The position numbers were made by a program, and so were the translations under genes. Below are positions 8,806 through 18,962 of a stretch of 64,000 nucleotides of DNA, in pieces. The notes beneath the pieces were generated by a model. That model saw nothing but the letters and a program-made list of their open reading frames with translations. It searched no databases and was not told the origin of the DNA. Within the stretch, counting starts at the first letter, position 1; each line of letters opens with the position of its first letter. Source of the stretch: Aridibacter sp965216195 (GTDB lineage: Bacteria; Acidobacteriota; Blastocatellia; Pyrinomonadales; Pyrinomonadaceae); NCBI GenBank assembly GCA_965216195.1, contig OZ244151.1:2232001-2296000 (forward strand). Reading direction: 5' to 3'.

Positions 8806-11800
8806 TTATCAGAGTTTCGTTTTAACGCATCGGAAATAATCTTCGCAATAGTTTTTTGCTTTGCGTCTTGATCACTTGATTCAGAAACACTTGTTTTCAC
8901 CTTAAAGCCACGAATCCGTTTTTCTTCGATTTCTTTTTTTGGCTCCATGTTTTCAAGAAACAAGTGAAAGTTATCCGGTTCAAGAAAATGCGTTTGCTCA
9001 AGCTGATCTTTGGAAATCACCTTTGACACTTCTTTCTTTATTTTGCTCAAATGCCGGGAGTTCTCCGAAATCACCACAACTTTCTTGAAACCCGAAGCGA
9101 TGCATTTTTGAATGTTTTGTACTTCGTAACTGACAGAGTTTGTATGGGCAATTTCGCAAGCGATTTTAAGGTCGTCTTTTTCTAAAGCAATATCGATTTT
9201 GCCCACACCGCCGAGTACGGGTTTTTCTAACGTTGAAATGAAACCGTTCTTTTCTCCGATTCTTTTGATTACCGACTGTAGGTATCGGTGATGCTCGTTA
9301 TCAGGTACTGCCGAGACTTTAGTCTTGGTTTCTTTTTTGTCTCTGGGGGCAGTTTTAGACTTACCTTCTTTTGGTTCCGGCGTTTGGGAATCAAACTGTG
9401 TGGTTTTAAGAATTTCCTTTTCGACTTCGCTTTTGGCTCTAGCGTATTTTTCTCTCGAAGCTTTGATAACGCTTTTTGCCCTTTCTTTTATCTCCTGTTC
9501 TTTAGGTTTGGGAACAAGCTCGGTTTTGAGATTAAAATCATATTCGGCTCTTTCAACTCGCGTGATAGCCTCTCCGACGCCTAAATTCTGTAGATCTTTT
9601 GCATCAAAAAAGGAAAAGCCACCGGCAAACTTTTCCGCATCGGTATCGCCGAGGCGAAAGCAAATCCGCGTGTAACAGTTTGAAAGCACCGAGGATGCTA
9701 CCTCAGGACTCTTGGATAACATCTGCCGAAACTCCTGATGCGCCAGCACAAGCCCCAAATTGTACTTTCTCACCCCTGATAGGATGCTTTCCATAGATGG
9801 GGTAATAAAGTTTTGAAACTCGTCCATATATAGAGCAAAGAAAGGTCTTTTAGAGGTGTCCTGACGACTTAGGGCGACTTGATGAAGCTTTGAGACCATA
9901 AGTGTTCCAAGCAGGTAGGAATTCTCCTCACCGATAGCTCCTTGGGACAATTTTAGGAGCAGGATTTTACGCCTATCCATAATCTCACGGAAGTTAAGAC
10001 TGGTTTCTTTTTGGCAGACAATGTTCCGCACCAGTTTTTGTCTTAAGAATGCATCCAGACGTATGAGGATCGAGGACTGCGGTTTTCCGCCAAGCTGCGG
10101 AAATTCTTTAAGCCAGAAATATCTTATTGCTTCATCTGTAACGGATTCGAGAAATTCTTCTCTAAAGTCTTTTTCTACCAGAAAGCGTTTTAGTTCAAAC
10201 AAGGTGCCGCCTCTTGTACTTTCAACAAATGCCAAAAGTGCGTTTGACAACACGGAGTCCATCACGTCACCCCAGGACGTTGAAAGCCTTCTAAAGGTAG
10301 CAACCAAATCCGAAGAGAGAAGAGTTTTCTCAAGTTCCGAGTTTGCTTTTAGGATATTAAACCCGATTGGATATTCCTCGTCTGCAGGATCAAACAAAAC
10401 CATATCTTTAGTGCGATTTTCAGGAATGTGACTCAAAATATCATCGATCAGATCACCATGGGGATCGATCACACAAAGACCTTTTCCGCTTTCGAGGTCT
10501 TGTTTGATGAAATTGAGCATGAGCGTCGATTTACCGGAACCTGATGCGCCGATCAGGTGCATATGCCGGGTTCTTTGGCTTTCAGATAAAAATACGTCAG
10601 TTGTTTGCCCGTGATGTATGTTTTCTCCGAGTCTCAAACCACTTTGTATGTTAGCGGCAATCCCAGGCGCGGGTTTGCTATTTTCCGAATCCGTCAGAAG
10701 TTTTTCAGAATGTAAAGGCTCAAAGGGGAGGTGGGCGAGTGATACCAGTTCTTTTGAATTCAGAAGCATCCCCGGTCTAAACGTCTGTCTATTTAGAAGT
10801 CCTTGTTCTCTATATTCTTCAGGGTAATCGTCATTTGAAAGCGGGATCAGTTCATTTCCTGATGGGTTTGCAAAATGAGCTAACCCGGAACCTAAATTAC
10901 GCGCGATCTGTAAGGTCCGCTCACTATGAAAGCCTTTTGCTCCAACCCTTATGGAAGCTGCAAACAGAGGCGAAGAAATCTTTTCCTTTGCCAACGGCAA
11001 TTTGTGCATAGAGTCTGAAAATGGAGAAGTGCTTTCAAAACATCTGATCGCCTCCAATACTTCCTCAGCCCAACTTTCTTTGGTTTTTTGAAATAGGATC
11101 TGAACTACTCCGATTTCATTTTCTTCAAGGTCCGACAAAGCGCCGATAACAGTTACAAGAAAATCCGTTGTCGGAGGAGTTTTTAGGGGAAGCGGAAATT
11201 CATTTGAAAGCCCGAATTCAACAATCAGCGCACTTGAATCACCATTTACCCAAAGGTCGTTTAGATAGTCTACGGTTTCCTCCTGACGGCAGTTTGGGAT
11301 GTGTGAAGCGATTTGTTGCTTTACCTGAGCAATGTCTCTTTCTGTGCAAGAAAACTGTATAACTATCTCTTTCTTTGAGCCGATTATCTCAAGAGCAACA
11401 GGTGCGCTTAAGTAACTAAAACTTGTCAGCAGATTTTCGGCTTTCGAATGAGATAACGTAAAATCTTCCGGCAAGATCATACGGAGTTCGTAAAACTGCT
11501 CATTGTAGTATCTACAGACCGAGGGTTCGCGCTCATTTGCCAAAGCCTCTAAATATTCAGTCAATTTTTCGTTATACGCATCTTGCGTGACTGAAGGTTG
11601 AGCGGGGGAGCTGCTAGCCAAACGGCTTAGAAATGTCTCTTTTCTGCCGTCGTCGATTACCGGAGCTTCTGGAATATTGAGTAGATAGTAAAAAGGACAA
11701 AACGGCGGTTCAAGTTCAACCGGGACGGAATACACATCCCAACCACGCCCGCGCTTTTCCCAAATCTCAAATTCATTTGAAAGTAGTTCCTGGCGAGCTT

Positions 11801-11843
11801 CCGGTAGGTCGGGATTATACAGACCGAGAGATTCTTCAGTCAT
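8802..11843 (-). CDS. TraD/VirD4-like DNA-transfer ATPase with C-terminal nuclease-like domain
   Basis: The 1013-residue protein has a long N-terminal region of about 400 residues, then a TraD/VirD4-type RecA-fold ATPase: Walker A GASGSGKST (432-440), the conserved CVIDPHGDLIDDI strand, and Walker B LYMDEFQNF. After a charged coiled linker (about 765-870), the last 150 residues have an alpha/beta pattern (GKIDIALEKDDLKIACEIA...KKVVVIS) that resembles a PD-(D/E)xK nuclease or Vsr-like fold, although the final lysine is not obvious. No relaxase or VirB genes lie nearby. It forms an operon with the upstream 159-residue protein and the downstream recombinase-like protein. Confidence 0.85.
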   Translation of the reverse strand: MTEESLGLYNPDLPEARQELLSNEFEIWEKRGRGWDVYSVPVELEPPFCPFYYLLNIPEAPVIDDGRKETFLSRLASSSPAQPSVTQDAYNEKLTEYLEALANEREPSVCRYYNEQFYELRMILPEDFTLSHSKAENLLTSFSYLSAPVALEIIGSKKEIVIQFSCTERDIAQVKQQIASHIPNCRQEETVDYLNDLWVNGDSSALIVEFGLSNEFPLPLKTPPTTDFLVTVIGALSDLEENEIGVVQILFQKTKESWAEEVLEAIRCFESTSPFSDSMHKLPLAKEKISSPLFAASIRVGAKGFHSERTLQIARNLGSGLAHFANPSGNELIPLSNDDYPEEYREQGLLNRQTFRPGMLLNSKELVSLAHLPFEPLHSEKLLTDSENSKPAPGIAANIQSGLRLGENIHHGQTTDVFLSESQRTRHMHLIGASGSGKSTLMLNFIKQDLESGKGLCVIDPHGDLIDDILSHIPENRTKDMVLFDPADEEYPIGFNILKANSELEKTLLSSDLVATFRRLSTSWGDVMDSVLSNALLAFVESTRGGTLFELKRFLVEKDFREEFLESVTDEAIRYFWLKEFPQLGGKPQSSILIRLDAFLRQKLVRNIVCQKETSLNFREIMDRRKILLLKLSQGAIGEENSYLLGTLMVSKLHQVALSRQDTSKRPFFALYMDEFQNFITPSMESILSGVRKYNLGLVLAHQEFRQMLSKSPEVASSVLSNCYTRICFRLGDTDAEKFAGGFSFFDAKDLQNLGVGEAITRVERAEYDFNLKTELVPKPKEQEIKERAKSVIKASREKYARAKSEVEKEILKTTQFDSQTPEPKEGKSKTAPRDKKETKTKVSAVPDNEHHRYLQSVIKRIGEKNGFISTLEKPVLGGVGKIDIALEKDDLKIACEIAHTNSVSYEVQNIQKCIASGFKKVVVISENSRHLSKIKKEVSKVISKDQLEQTHFLEPDNFHLFLENMEPKKEIEEKRIRGFKVKTSVSESSDQDAKQKTIAKIISDALKRNSDK

Positions 11844-11849
11844 AGCCGG

Positions 11850-12329
11850 TTACTGGAAAAATTCCTTTAGTACAGGTTTTCTCTCAGCTTCAGGAAGCGC
11901 CTTTATGTCGTTTGCCGACATCATTTCATCGACAACTTCGAGCACCGCCTGATGGGTTGCTGTCCGAAACATCGTAGCCGTATCTATGCGATAGTATGTC
12001 CAGGGTTTCGCCGCCGCCGCGAGAAGCGGGAACATCTGTGCCAGACAACCGCTTGGAGGCTGCAGGAGCCACCACGACACAAAAAACCCCGTTCCAAACG
12101 GGGCACCGCATATTGCAAAGTAAAAGTCTTTCTTACACGAAATTCTTAGGTACTCACGACTTGCCGAAAAAACACTTCCTTCTTTCAGGTTCATCCGGCT
12201 AACTGTAGCGCCTGGCATTTGACGTTTGTCCAGTGCTTTTGTTACCGCTTCATAAAACTTCTGCGGAGACGCTTGAAAATTCTCGATTAGAGTAGACCAA
12301 TTCGAGAGTACTTCGGTTGAGGAATCCAT
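11850..12329 (-). CDS. Conserved-looking protein of unknown function, first gene of the ATPase operon
   Basis: The 159-residue protein ends seven bases before the ATPase gene and shares its strand, which implies coupled expression. It has a hydrophobic stretch in the middle (FYFAICGAPFGTGFFVSWWLL, about residues 69-90) that could insert in a membrane, and an acidic helical C-terminus. It has no motif I recognise. A position just upstream of a TraD-like ATPase suggests an accessory subunit. The start ATG at 12329 has AAGGAGAA about six bases upstream. Confidence 0.65.
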   Translation of the reverse strand: MDSSTEVLSNWSTLIENFQASPQKFYEAVTKALDKRQMPGATVSRMNLKEGSVFSASREYLRISCKKDFYFAICGAPFGTGFFVSWWLLQPPSGCLAQMFPLLAAAAKPWTYYRIDTATMFRTATHQAVLEVVDEMMSANDIKALPEAERKPVLKEFFQ

Positions 12330-12453
12330 TAGTAAATTCTCCTTTTTTGAGTGTTATATAGAACTTTTCCGTATATCATAAGACAATCTTGGTAATACGA
12401 CAAAAAAATCATTGAAAAGACACTTATCCTTTCAAAAATAGAGTGTTCGTCGA

Positions 12454-15207
12454 TCAAGGCAGGGGAAACCCTCTAGTATCCGGGAAATCCCTAAGTTTTA
12501 TATAAATTAATTTAACGTTTTTCACCACAGGAAGTTTCGCAATCGACTTACCCGTCGGAGTTCGCAATATGGCAGGCAGGGATTGCCAAGTCTTTCCTTC
12601 ATCAAACGAGATTTGACCAATATACTTAAGTCCGGTTCCGCTAAGTTTACACTCCGCTTTTTGGCATAAAACTCTTTCGATCTGAGGCACACGTATAAAA
12701 GTTTGCTTGATTGTGTACCAGTGAGAACTGCCTCTTTCGCTATCCTTTATTCGAAACTGCAAGCGTCTTCCGGCAAGATACCGTTGAGATCGTTTGTCAA
12801 AAACAAAATTGATTTGTAAAGTGAGCGAGTCTAAAACTTCAAATGTCGGTTCCGGTATTGAGCTATGTTGACCTCTCCCGTTTTCAAGTCGCGTCTCAAT
12901 TTGAAGGTTTTCGGTTTTGAATGAATAGTCAGTTAGTGTCGTTTTTGCCGTTACGGACAGTTCATTAGTTTCAACAGGTATGACAGGATACTCACTCAAG
13001 TCGAACCGACCTACTTTGCCATCAATAGCGCTATTAACGGCAATACCATCTATTTCATTTTGCCTATTAGCACTAATGGTAGGTCTGGCCCGCAGAACTG
13101 AAAAGGCGTCCGGATACTTAAAATGACGATTTCCATCAAGTTTCATTTCGAGCGAAATCTTATTCGCAAGTATTTTTCTGCGGGGACTCAGAAATACAAA
13201 TATTGATTGGTTTTGGGGTTGTCGCGACCTATATTTTGGCTTATTTAAACGCGCCGTTTTTCCGTTAATTATTAAGCTCTTTATCTGCTCGATCCGTTCT
13301 CCCTCGATAATTACCATTTTATCGCCTTTGTGGGCGGTTAACTTAGTAATTTTTGGAGCCTCCGGGAATAGGGTAATAGGTATAGTCTGTTGTCGTTGGC
13401 TACCGTAAGCTTGAAGCAAAATCTTACCCTTTCCGGGTGTGAAATATTCGGTATCGATTTCAAATGACGCTTCAGTGTCATCTGTATTAAATCTTAGCGG
13501 GTTGTTGCTCGACTTCGTCGTAAAGCTGAACACTCCTCCGGTTGAGGGCACATATTTTACGGACTGAAGACATCTGCAACTTCCCATAGTGTTTCGAATT
13601 ACTACTCTTCTTTTACCTCCTACGGAAAACTCGTTTTGCGACTCTTTGGCTATTTCCCACTTTCCGCCTCCAGATATCGGAACTGGAAACCTCTTACTTT
13701 CTATTCGATTAAAGCCTCTAGTGGCAACCAGTCTCGCCTCAAGATTCATTCTGGTGTTCGGAAAAGCCGCCATGTCCTGTTGCGTCAGGTTAAGCATCCA
13801 TCCTGATATTCCAATATTCTTGGTGAGTAGAAATTCCCTTTCAAACCCATTTTCTGCGCTCATAATCACGCGAAATTCTCTTGCGAAAGGATCTCTGAGC
13901 CAGTCATAGGCAATGTCAGTATTTCTTAGTATGTTCGGTCCAACATGGAGGCAAGGCTCCAGCAAACGCGGTGTTCTTATCGAAATAACATCCGGATCCG
14001 GCGATTCTTGCCATTTATGCAGAACAATTGGAAATGCTGTTACAAAACCGCCCTCGGTTGGAGATTGCTCTGCATACACACTTATCTTTTGTTGGGGCGG
14101 AATAGCAAATTGCGTTTGAGTTCGTCTTGCTCGATATGATGAGCCTCGATTGTATTGATTATTACCCCTCGATTGAATCATCGTCGGAACGATTTTAAGC
14201 GGCGTTTTTTTGAGGATCTTTAGGATAATATCTGCTGCAGCCGCGGCTATATTTATCCAGTAAGCAAGCTGAGGATATCTTTCTACTAATTTCGTCGCTG
14301 CAATGAGCCCCCCCTGTTGCAAGATACGATTAACACTTAAATCAAAATCCTCAAGACGGACGTTTTGCGCAACACAGCGAGCGCGGGTAATAAAATCGTT
14401 AGAGGCGTAAAATCCGCTTCGTCTATTATTCCAACAGGTTGGTAATGCGATATTGAAGCTCTGCGCCAATCTTTCAATCAACTGCTGCTGCATGAAATCG
14501 TTACCAAATTGGGTGCCTCCGCCATAGCTTAAGGACGGGTAACCTCGATAGGACTGTTGATTTATCACTCCTTGAAGCTGATTTAGAAAAATACCTATCT
14601 GCGCATAAGCACCAGCTATTTCAAGCGTTTTTTCTCCTATTTTCGTAATTTCGTTGAAGTGTTTACCTATTAACTTCTTTATCTTTTTTCGGTATTTTGG
14701 TTTCGGATAAAGAAAGAAGATGGGCTGACTATCATAGGGAACTTTAAAAGTATGTTCCCTATACCAACCGTCTCGCTTAAATCGAATCTCGCGAGAAACC
14801 GTTTCTTCGTCAAACTCATTTCGTGAAGGATTGACGTAAGCGATCACTAACGTCCAGTTCCACTGGCTTTCGGATGGACGAATACCGTTGATTGGCTCAG
14901 CAAGCATGCGGACTCTTAGGAAATCACCTTTTTGAACGCGAGGGACCAGTGACATAGGCAACGGAATCTCACCCTCGCGCTCGACCGTTATGTCCATTCG
15001 GGCAATTTCCTGTCTAAAGGCCTTCTTCCTCGTGAAGTTGTTTGAATAACCCGGCCGGTAGTTCTGGGCCAAAACCGAAGTACCGCTACAGACCAAGATA
15101 AGAAGAAGTGACATTTCAACACGAGAAACGGTGGATATACTCTCCCGCATACGGTTAATTCCTAGATAAATACTGCTTAATAACTTTGTGAATCGCGTAA
15201 TTAACAT
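12454..15207 (-). CDS. Large secreted protein with IPT/TIG-like beta-sandwich repeats
   Basis: The 917-residue protein carries an internal-looking signal peptide (MSLLLILVCSGTSVLAQ, residues 32-48). The ATG at 15207 has a strong AAGGAGG site, so the N-terminal extension may be translated. The middle has several segments of the form PKITKLTAHKGDKMVIIEGE, typical of IPT/TIG beta-sandwiches, and the protein is rich in basic residues throughout. No catalytic motif is visible. A frameshifted copy of its C-terminus lies at 22512-22726. Its leader shares a structured motif with the divergent gene at 16231. Confidence 0.7.
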   Translation of the reverse strand: MLITRFTKLLSSIYLGINRMRESISTVSRVEMSLLLILVCSGTSVLAQNYRPGYSNNFTRKKAFRQEIARMDITVEREGEIPLPMSLVPRVQKGDFLRVRMLAEPINGIRPSESQWNWTLVIAYVNPSRNEFDEETVSREIRFKRDGWYREHTFKVPYDSQPIFFLYPKPKYRKKIKKLIGKHFNEITKIGEKTLEIAGAYAQIGIFLNQLQGVINQQSYRGYPSLSYGGGTQFGNDFMQQQLIERLAQSFNIALPTCWNNRRSGFYASNDFITRARCVAQNVRLEDFDLSVNRILQQGGLIAATKLVERYPQLAYWINIAAAAADIILKILKKTPLKIVPTMIQSRGNNQYNRGSSYRARRTQTQFAIPPQQKISVYAEQSPTEGGFVTAFPIVLHKWQESPDPDVISIRTPRLLEPCLHVGPNILRNTDIAYDWLRDPFAREFRVIMSAENGFEREFLLTKNIGISGWMLNLTQQDMAAFPNTRMNLEARLVATRGFNRIESKRFPVPISGGGKWEIAKESQNEFSVGGKRRVVIRNTMGSCRCLQSVKYVPSTGGVFSFTTKSSNNPLRFNTDDTEASFEIDTEYFTPGKGKILLQAYGSQRQQTIPITLFPEAPKITKLTAHKGDKMVIIEGERIEQIKSLIINGKTARLNKPKYRSRQPQNQSIFVFLSPRRKILANKISLEMKLDGNRHFKYPDAFSVLRARPTISANRQNEIDGIAVNSAIDGKVGRFDLSEYPVIPVETNELSVTAKTTLTDYSFKTENLQIETRLENGRGQHSSIPEPTFEVLDSLTLQINFVFDKRSQRYLAGRRLQFRIKDSERGSSHWYTIKQTFIRVPQIERVLCQKAECKLSGTGLKYIGQISFDEGKTWQSLPAILRTPTGKSIAKLPVVKNVKLIYIKLRDFPDTRGFPLP

Positions 15208-15348
15208 GCTTCTTCCTCCTTTTCATCAGGAACAGAAGACTTAACGAAGTATTCTTGCAAGAAAAACGCACCCAAAGCGCCAAACTTTCCTACAAAAGAA
15301 ATTCTAAAAGGCCCATGTTCCTATGGTAACAATCCAATAAACATTTGC

Positions 15349-15466
15349 CTTCGGCGTTTTAGATGCGTTAATATACTAGCGGATGATGTAGCAATCAAGG
15401 TACCTTTTGTGCCGAAGATTTCTATTTCAATTAGAGTCTTGAGTAGCTTCGGCTTTTCAAGACTCT
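15349..15466 (-). ncRNA. Candidate structured leader of the 917-residue secreted protein
   Basis: Read on the minus strand: a long hairpin (AGAGTCTTGA 15457-15466 pairing with 15433-15442, with inner AGC-CGAA-GCT), then CTTCGGC (15411-15417) and GCAC, nine variable bases, and the conserved CTTGATTGCTACATCATCC (15381-15399), closed by GCCGAAG at 15349-15355. The same order and spacing occur at 16018-16146 with different but still complementary helices. It could be a cis-acting RNA or, alternatively, a shared protein-binding site. Confidence 0.45.
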
Positions 15467-16017
15467 TTTCTTATTTTCATTTCCAATATAGCAGGCGAAT
15501 ATCAACAATACCAAAAGATCTCAAAAAAAGTTGTGATGCAAAGAGCCTTTGAAACAAGCCTTAGCCAAAAATGGGCGAGCGCCTAATTCTCAAAAGGCAA
15601 CCATTTCTAGGTACGGTGAACCCCATATTACCTACTTCGCAAAACATGATCGTAATGACTAAAAAAAGGAAAACCGGAAAAAATCTTGACACCTTGAGGA
15701 AAAACATTTACGGTAAAAAGCACTCGACCAGTTTTTGAATTTCTTCATTTTTGTGAAGATTGTTGACTCAAGAACTTGAAAAACTGGTTGAACTTAGGGG
15801 AAAATGAAAACTCTAGATTTCTCGCGACAACATCACCAAACAGATTTTGACGGCTTACGTTGAAAACTTGTTGGTGTATTTTTTTGTCTTGAGCGAGCAT
15901 ATGCAGCAAGTTAGCGGCCCTTCGCAAAGTTGAAACATAAATTTGTATATGCTGTTATCGTTTTCACTTTTTCAATATAGAGGATTTTTGAAGCAAGTTA
16001 TTGATCTTTAACAAATT
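15467..16017. other. Non-coding spacer between divergent leaders
   Basis: About 550 AT-rich bases without a convincing gene. A 60-codon open frame on the minus strand (15745-15927) lacks a ribosome-binding site and protein-like composition, and I see no transposase. Confidence 0.5.
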
Positions 16018-16146
16018 GAACCGTTGAAAGTTTTTAACCGGAAACTAGGGCGGTTCCCAAAGACAATGTCTTCGGCACGAGGAGTGTCTTGATTGCTACA
16101 TCATCCAATTTAGCAAATCAACACATCAATTTTGTCGAAGACATTG
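16018..16146 (+). ncRNA. Candidate structured leader of the 716-residue-frame secreted protein
   Basis: Hairpin GAACCG (16018-16023) / CGGTTC (16051-16056) with inner AGTTT / AAACT, then CAATGTCTTCG (16065-16075) and GCAC, nine variable bases, the conserved CTTGATTGCTACATCATCC (16088-16106), and CGAAGACATTG (16136-16146), which closes an 11-base-pair helix with 16065-16075. The layout mirrors the minus-strand leader at 15349-15466. Confidence 0.45.
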
Positions 16147-16230
16147 GTTCAAACCAAATGTTGATAGAAGGCAAAAGAAGATGTGTTTTTCTTTTTAAGT
16201 TCTTTCTTTCGATGTTTACAAAGGAGAAAC

Positions 16231-18333
16231 TTGAAAGTGAAATACAAACCAAAACAAAATATATTTACCCGCCAAAATAGAGTCAGAGCTAGTTTACTAG
16301 TTTTCCTGATTCTTGGTTCAGTGAGTTTAACAACGACGATCGGGCTCAATGCCCAAGGAAACCAGGATCCTAATGAAGAGGAAAGGTTCCTACTTAAAAC
16401 ACTTAGATTAATTGATTCCATGGCAAAAAGAGCCGAGCGTTTCAAAACTAAGGGCGAAATGAAAAAGGCGAAATTTTTCGGCGAATATTTCCAGAAGGGC
16501 GCTTCGATCGATGAGTTTGAGATGGCGGATCTTAACCAAATCGCGAATGATGTCACCAAGGAAGAAACTGCCATAGTGCTTGAACAGAACAAGTTGCTGA
16601 AACCAAAAAAACTTACTAAAGAAGAACGCAGTCAATTGACACCCGAAGAGCTAAAAGCTCTGAGGGCGGAAAAAACCCGAAAACTACGAGAGCATCGTAA
16701 AGAGTTAAAGGTGCTAAACGAAGAGCGTGAGGGGTTCCGCAAGAGGTATCTAGATATGGTCTACGAGACTGTTTCACCGGATGCACTTGTAAGACTTCAA
16801 GAGTTTGTGAAATCTAAAGTAACTATCCGACGGGAGGAGTTAAAAGACGAATCCAGTAAGGGTGATTTCACTTCTGTCAAATTCCAGCCGGCATCCCATA
16901 AACCTTCCGTTACATCGCCAGGCGGCGGAAAGTATGCTGAGATTTGGGGACTATTACTTGTTTTCCATGACGCTCCTAACCAAAAGGTAGTTGGTATAGC
17001 GGAAACATTAGGAGCCTGTAGCTATTCAGAGGGATCTGGCGGCGGCGGTGGTCCCGGCGAACCGCTCTTCTTAGACGCTAATTTCGGATTGATCCTGGGT
17101 GGATATGACGTACCATGTGACGTGACATCTGTATACGCAGCATTACGCGATCCCAACAATATCGTTTTAGATACCGATGAATCGGAATTGCTTGAAAGTT
17201 GGGACATAGCAGAAGCATGGGTTGAAGGTTCAGTAAACGCTGCCGGTAATTACTGTGTTGCTGGGAACCATTATGTCCAATACGATTCGATAGAACTCGG
17301 ATTGAACACTAATGTTTGCGTTCAGGTAGAAGGCAGTCAAGAGCCAATAGTTACTAACGTTACGAGCACTGGTGCTACTAAAATTAGTCCAACAGACTCC
17401 AACAACAAACCACAAATTTTAGGAAATCCAGGGATCAACCATTTTGTAACACCGAAAGGGGCTGCGAATGATAAAGTCACCTTAACCGCTACAATTTCCC
17501 CAGATACACAGGCAAATCGTGATAATATAGATTGGGAGGGGGCGACTGAAGATCCATCTAATCCTCTAAAAGCAACCGTATCTAAGGCTAGTACGAGTAA
17601 GAATGTTGTAAAAATCAAATACAACAATTCGGTTCTTAAAGAATTAAGAGTATGGGTCATTTGGTCGACGATTGCAGTGTCGAATGCCCCACAAATAAAT
17701 TCGGTGCCAAATGTTGGAACCGGGAATCCTACTGGACCTGCATTGTTTTTGGAAACTACCTATGATTTCATTCATACCATTTTGCCTGCCTCTTTTACCG
17801 ATGTGAATGAGGGAGACAGAGTCTATTTGGGCAATGCAAACGTAACCCCCCCTCCCGGCAATTTGCATCCACTTTACAAGGTGACCTTAACGGGTGGGGC
17901 GCACAAGAAATGGGACGCATCGCGGCAGATTAGATTCAAGTTGCTAAACCCCAATAATATTTCCATTATGGAGACCGGTTTTTACCCCTTTAGCCCTGTT
18001 AATGATTTACTAAGTTATCCTTCCAACTTGACTGAAGGGAACGACGATTTCGCAGTTGGAGATGAATTTGGGAACGACCCCTATTTTGGAAATTCTCACG
18101 CGTTGAACAACACCGATACCGTCGGTGCTGGAATAAAACACATTGCCGGTAACAATGGAGATACATACGAAATTAGGTTTCATTTCAACGAGTTCACGCG
18201 GCTCGAAATAGAGGGCATCTGGCAACGCATTTCAGATCCGTTACCGTGGAAAGTTCATTACATATGGAGAAAGGTAAACGGACAGTGGATTGATGACGGC
18301 TCTTTTACATCTGAAGATAATTCAGGCTTTTAA
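16231..18333 (+). CDS. Secreted protein of unknown function
   Basis: The best start is the TTG at 16231 or the GTG at 16237, because AAGGAG lies at 16221-16226; an upstream ATG at 16183 would put an odd phenylalanine-rich stretch before the signal peptide. The signal peptide follows (RASLLVFLILGSVSLTTTIG, cleavage near NAQG). The mature protein has a charged helical N-terminal third (about residues 60-220), a GSGGGGGPGEP linker, and a beta-rich C-terminal half. No known family is recognised. It is divergent from the 917-residue secreted protein and shares its leader motif, so the two are probably co-regulated. Confidence 0.7.
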   Translation: MKVKYKPKQNIFTRQNRVRASLLVFLILGSVSLTTTIGLNAQGNQDPNEEERFLLKTLRLIDSMAKRAERFKTKGEMKKAKFFGEYFQKGASIDEFEMADLNQIANDVTKEETAIVLEQNKLLKPKKLTKEERSQLTPEELKALRAEKTRKLREHRKELKVLNEEREGFRKRYLDMVYETVSPDALVRLQEFVKSKVTIRREELKDESSKGDFTSVKFQPASHKPSVTSPGGGKYAEIWGLLLVFHDAPNQKVVGIAETLGACSYSEGSGGGGGPGEPLFLDANFGLILGGYDVPCDVTSVYAALRDPNNIVLDTDESELLESWDIAEAWVEGSVNAAGNYCVAGNHYVQYDSIELGLNTNVCVQVEGSQEPIVTNVTSTGATKISPTDSNNKPQILGNPGINHFVTPKGAANDKVTLTATISPDTQANRDNIDWEGATEDPSNPLKATVSKASTSKNVVKIKYNNSVLKELRVWVIWSTIAVSNAPQINSVPNVGTGNPTGPALFLETTYDFIHTILPASFTDVNEGDRVYLGNANVTPPPGNLHPLYKVTLTGGAHKKWDASRQIRFKLLNPNNISIMETGFYPFSPVNDLLSYPSNLTEGNDDFAVGDEFGNDPYFGNSHALNNTDTVGAGIKHIAGNNGDTYEIRFHFNEFTRLEIEGIWQRISDPLPWKVHYIWRKVNGQWIDDGSFTSEDNSGF

Positions 18334-18404
18334 CCTTTATAAATTACAAGATAGGCAGCTGGACGAATATTAAATCTTTCCAATTGCCTACTGAGGAGAT
18401 CAGA

Positions 18405-18902
18405 ATGAAAAAATTGTACAAAACTTTGCTTTCGATAGGTTTACTTTCATTATCCGCAACTTTGGTGTTTGCACAGAGCGATAAACCAGAAACCCAAGAT
18501 AAATCAGTCCTAAGTAGAGATCATAAATTGGCATTAAAAGCAATTAAAAAAGCCCGAAAGGATCGGGACGTAAGCAACATCAGGCGAGGACTAAAATCCC
18601 GATTTTTCGGTATAAAAAGACTTTCTGTGAACGGAATAAAAACCCTTGATGATATAGACTCCTTTTTGCTTTTGACCGATGCTCTACGGAGCAATCAATC
18701 ATTAGTTGGAGGGGGGACAGAGATTGCAATTGAGCAAAGAAAACTAAGTGTCGAAATAATTAAGACTTTACAACACTTTACTGGACTAGGTTTCGGAATA
18801 ACGGAGTCGTTGGATTTGCACAAGCGGGACGATCCCGAATTTATAGACCAAGTTATTAAGGAAAGTTTGGAATGGTGGGAATCTAATAAAGAAAATCTCT
18901 AG
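18405..18902 (+). CDS. Small secreted protein of unknown function
   Basis: The ATG at 18405 has GAGGAGA upstream and opens a clean signal peptide (MKKLYKTLLSIGLLSLSATL, cleavage after VFAQ). The mature part of about 140 residues is charged and helical, with no motif I recognise. It follows the larger secreted protein by about 70 bases on the same strand and is probably in the same operon. Confidence 0.68.
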   Translation: MKKLYKTLLSIGLLSLSATLVFAQSDKPETQDKSVLSRDHKLALKAIKKARKDRDVSNIRRGLKSRFFGIKRLSVNGIKTLDDIDSFLLLTDALRSNQSLVGGGTEIAIEQRKLSVEIIKTLQHFTGLGFGITESLDLHKRDDPEFIDQVIKESLEWWESNKENL

Positions 18903-18929
18903 GTTTTTCACTTTCTAGTATCAGAAAGC

Positions 18930-18962
18930 CCCCGTAATGTTTCCTATGTAAACGTTACGGGG
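18930..18962 (+). terminator. Probable terminator hairpin
   Basis: CCCCGTAA (18930-18937) pairs with TTACGGGG (18955-18962), extended by GTTT / AAAC around a 7-base loop. A run of eight T follows about 15 bases later rather than immediately. It lies 28 bases after a stop codon. Confidence 0.5.

Noticed and set aside
15745..15927. 60-codon open frame on the minus strand
   Set aside because: No ribosome-binding site and poor protein-like composition within an AT-rich spacer.
15381..16106. 38-base inverted repeats bounding about 726 bases, as in an insertion sequence
   Set aside because: There is no transposase frame between them, no target-site duplication outside, and each copy sits in the leader of a divergent gene. 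A shared regulatory or RNA element explains them better.
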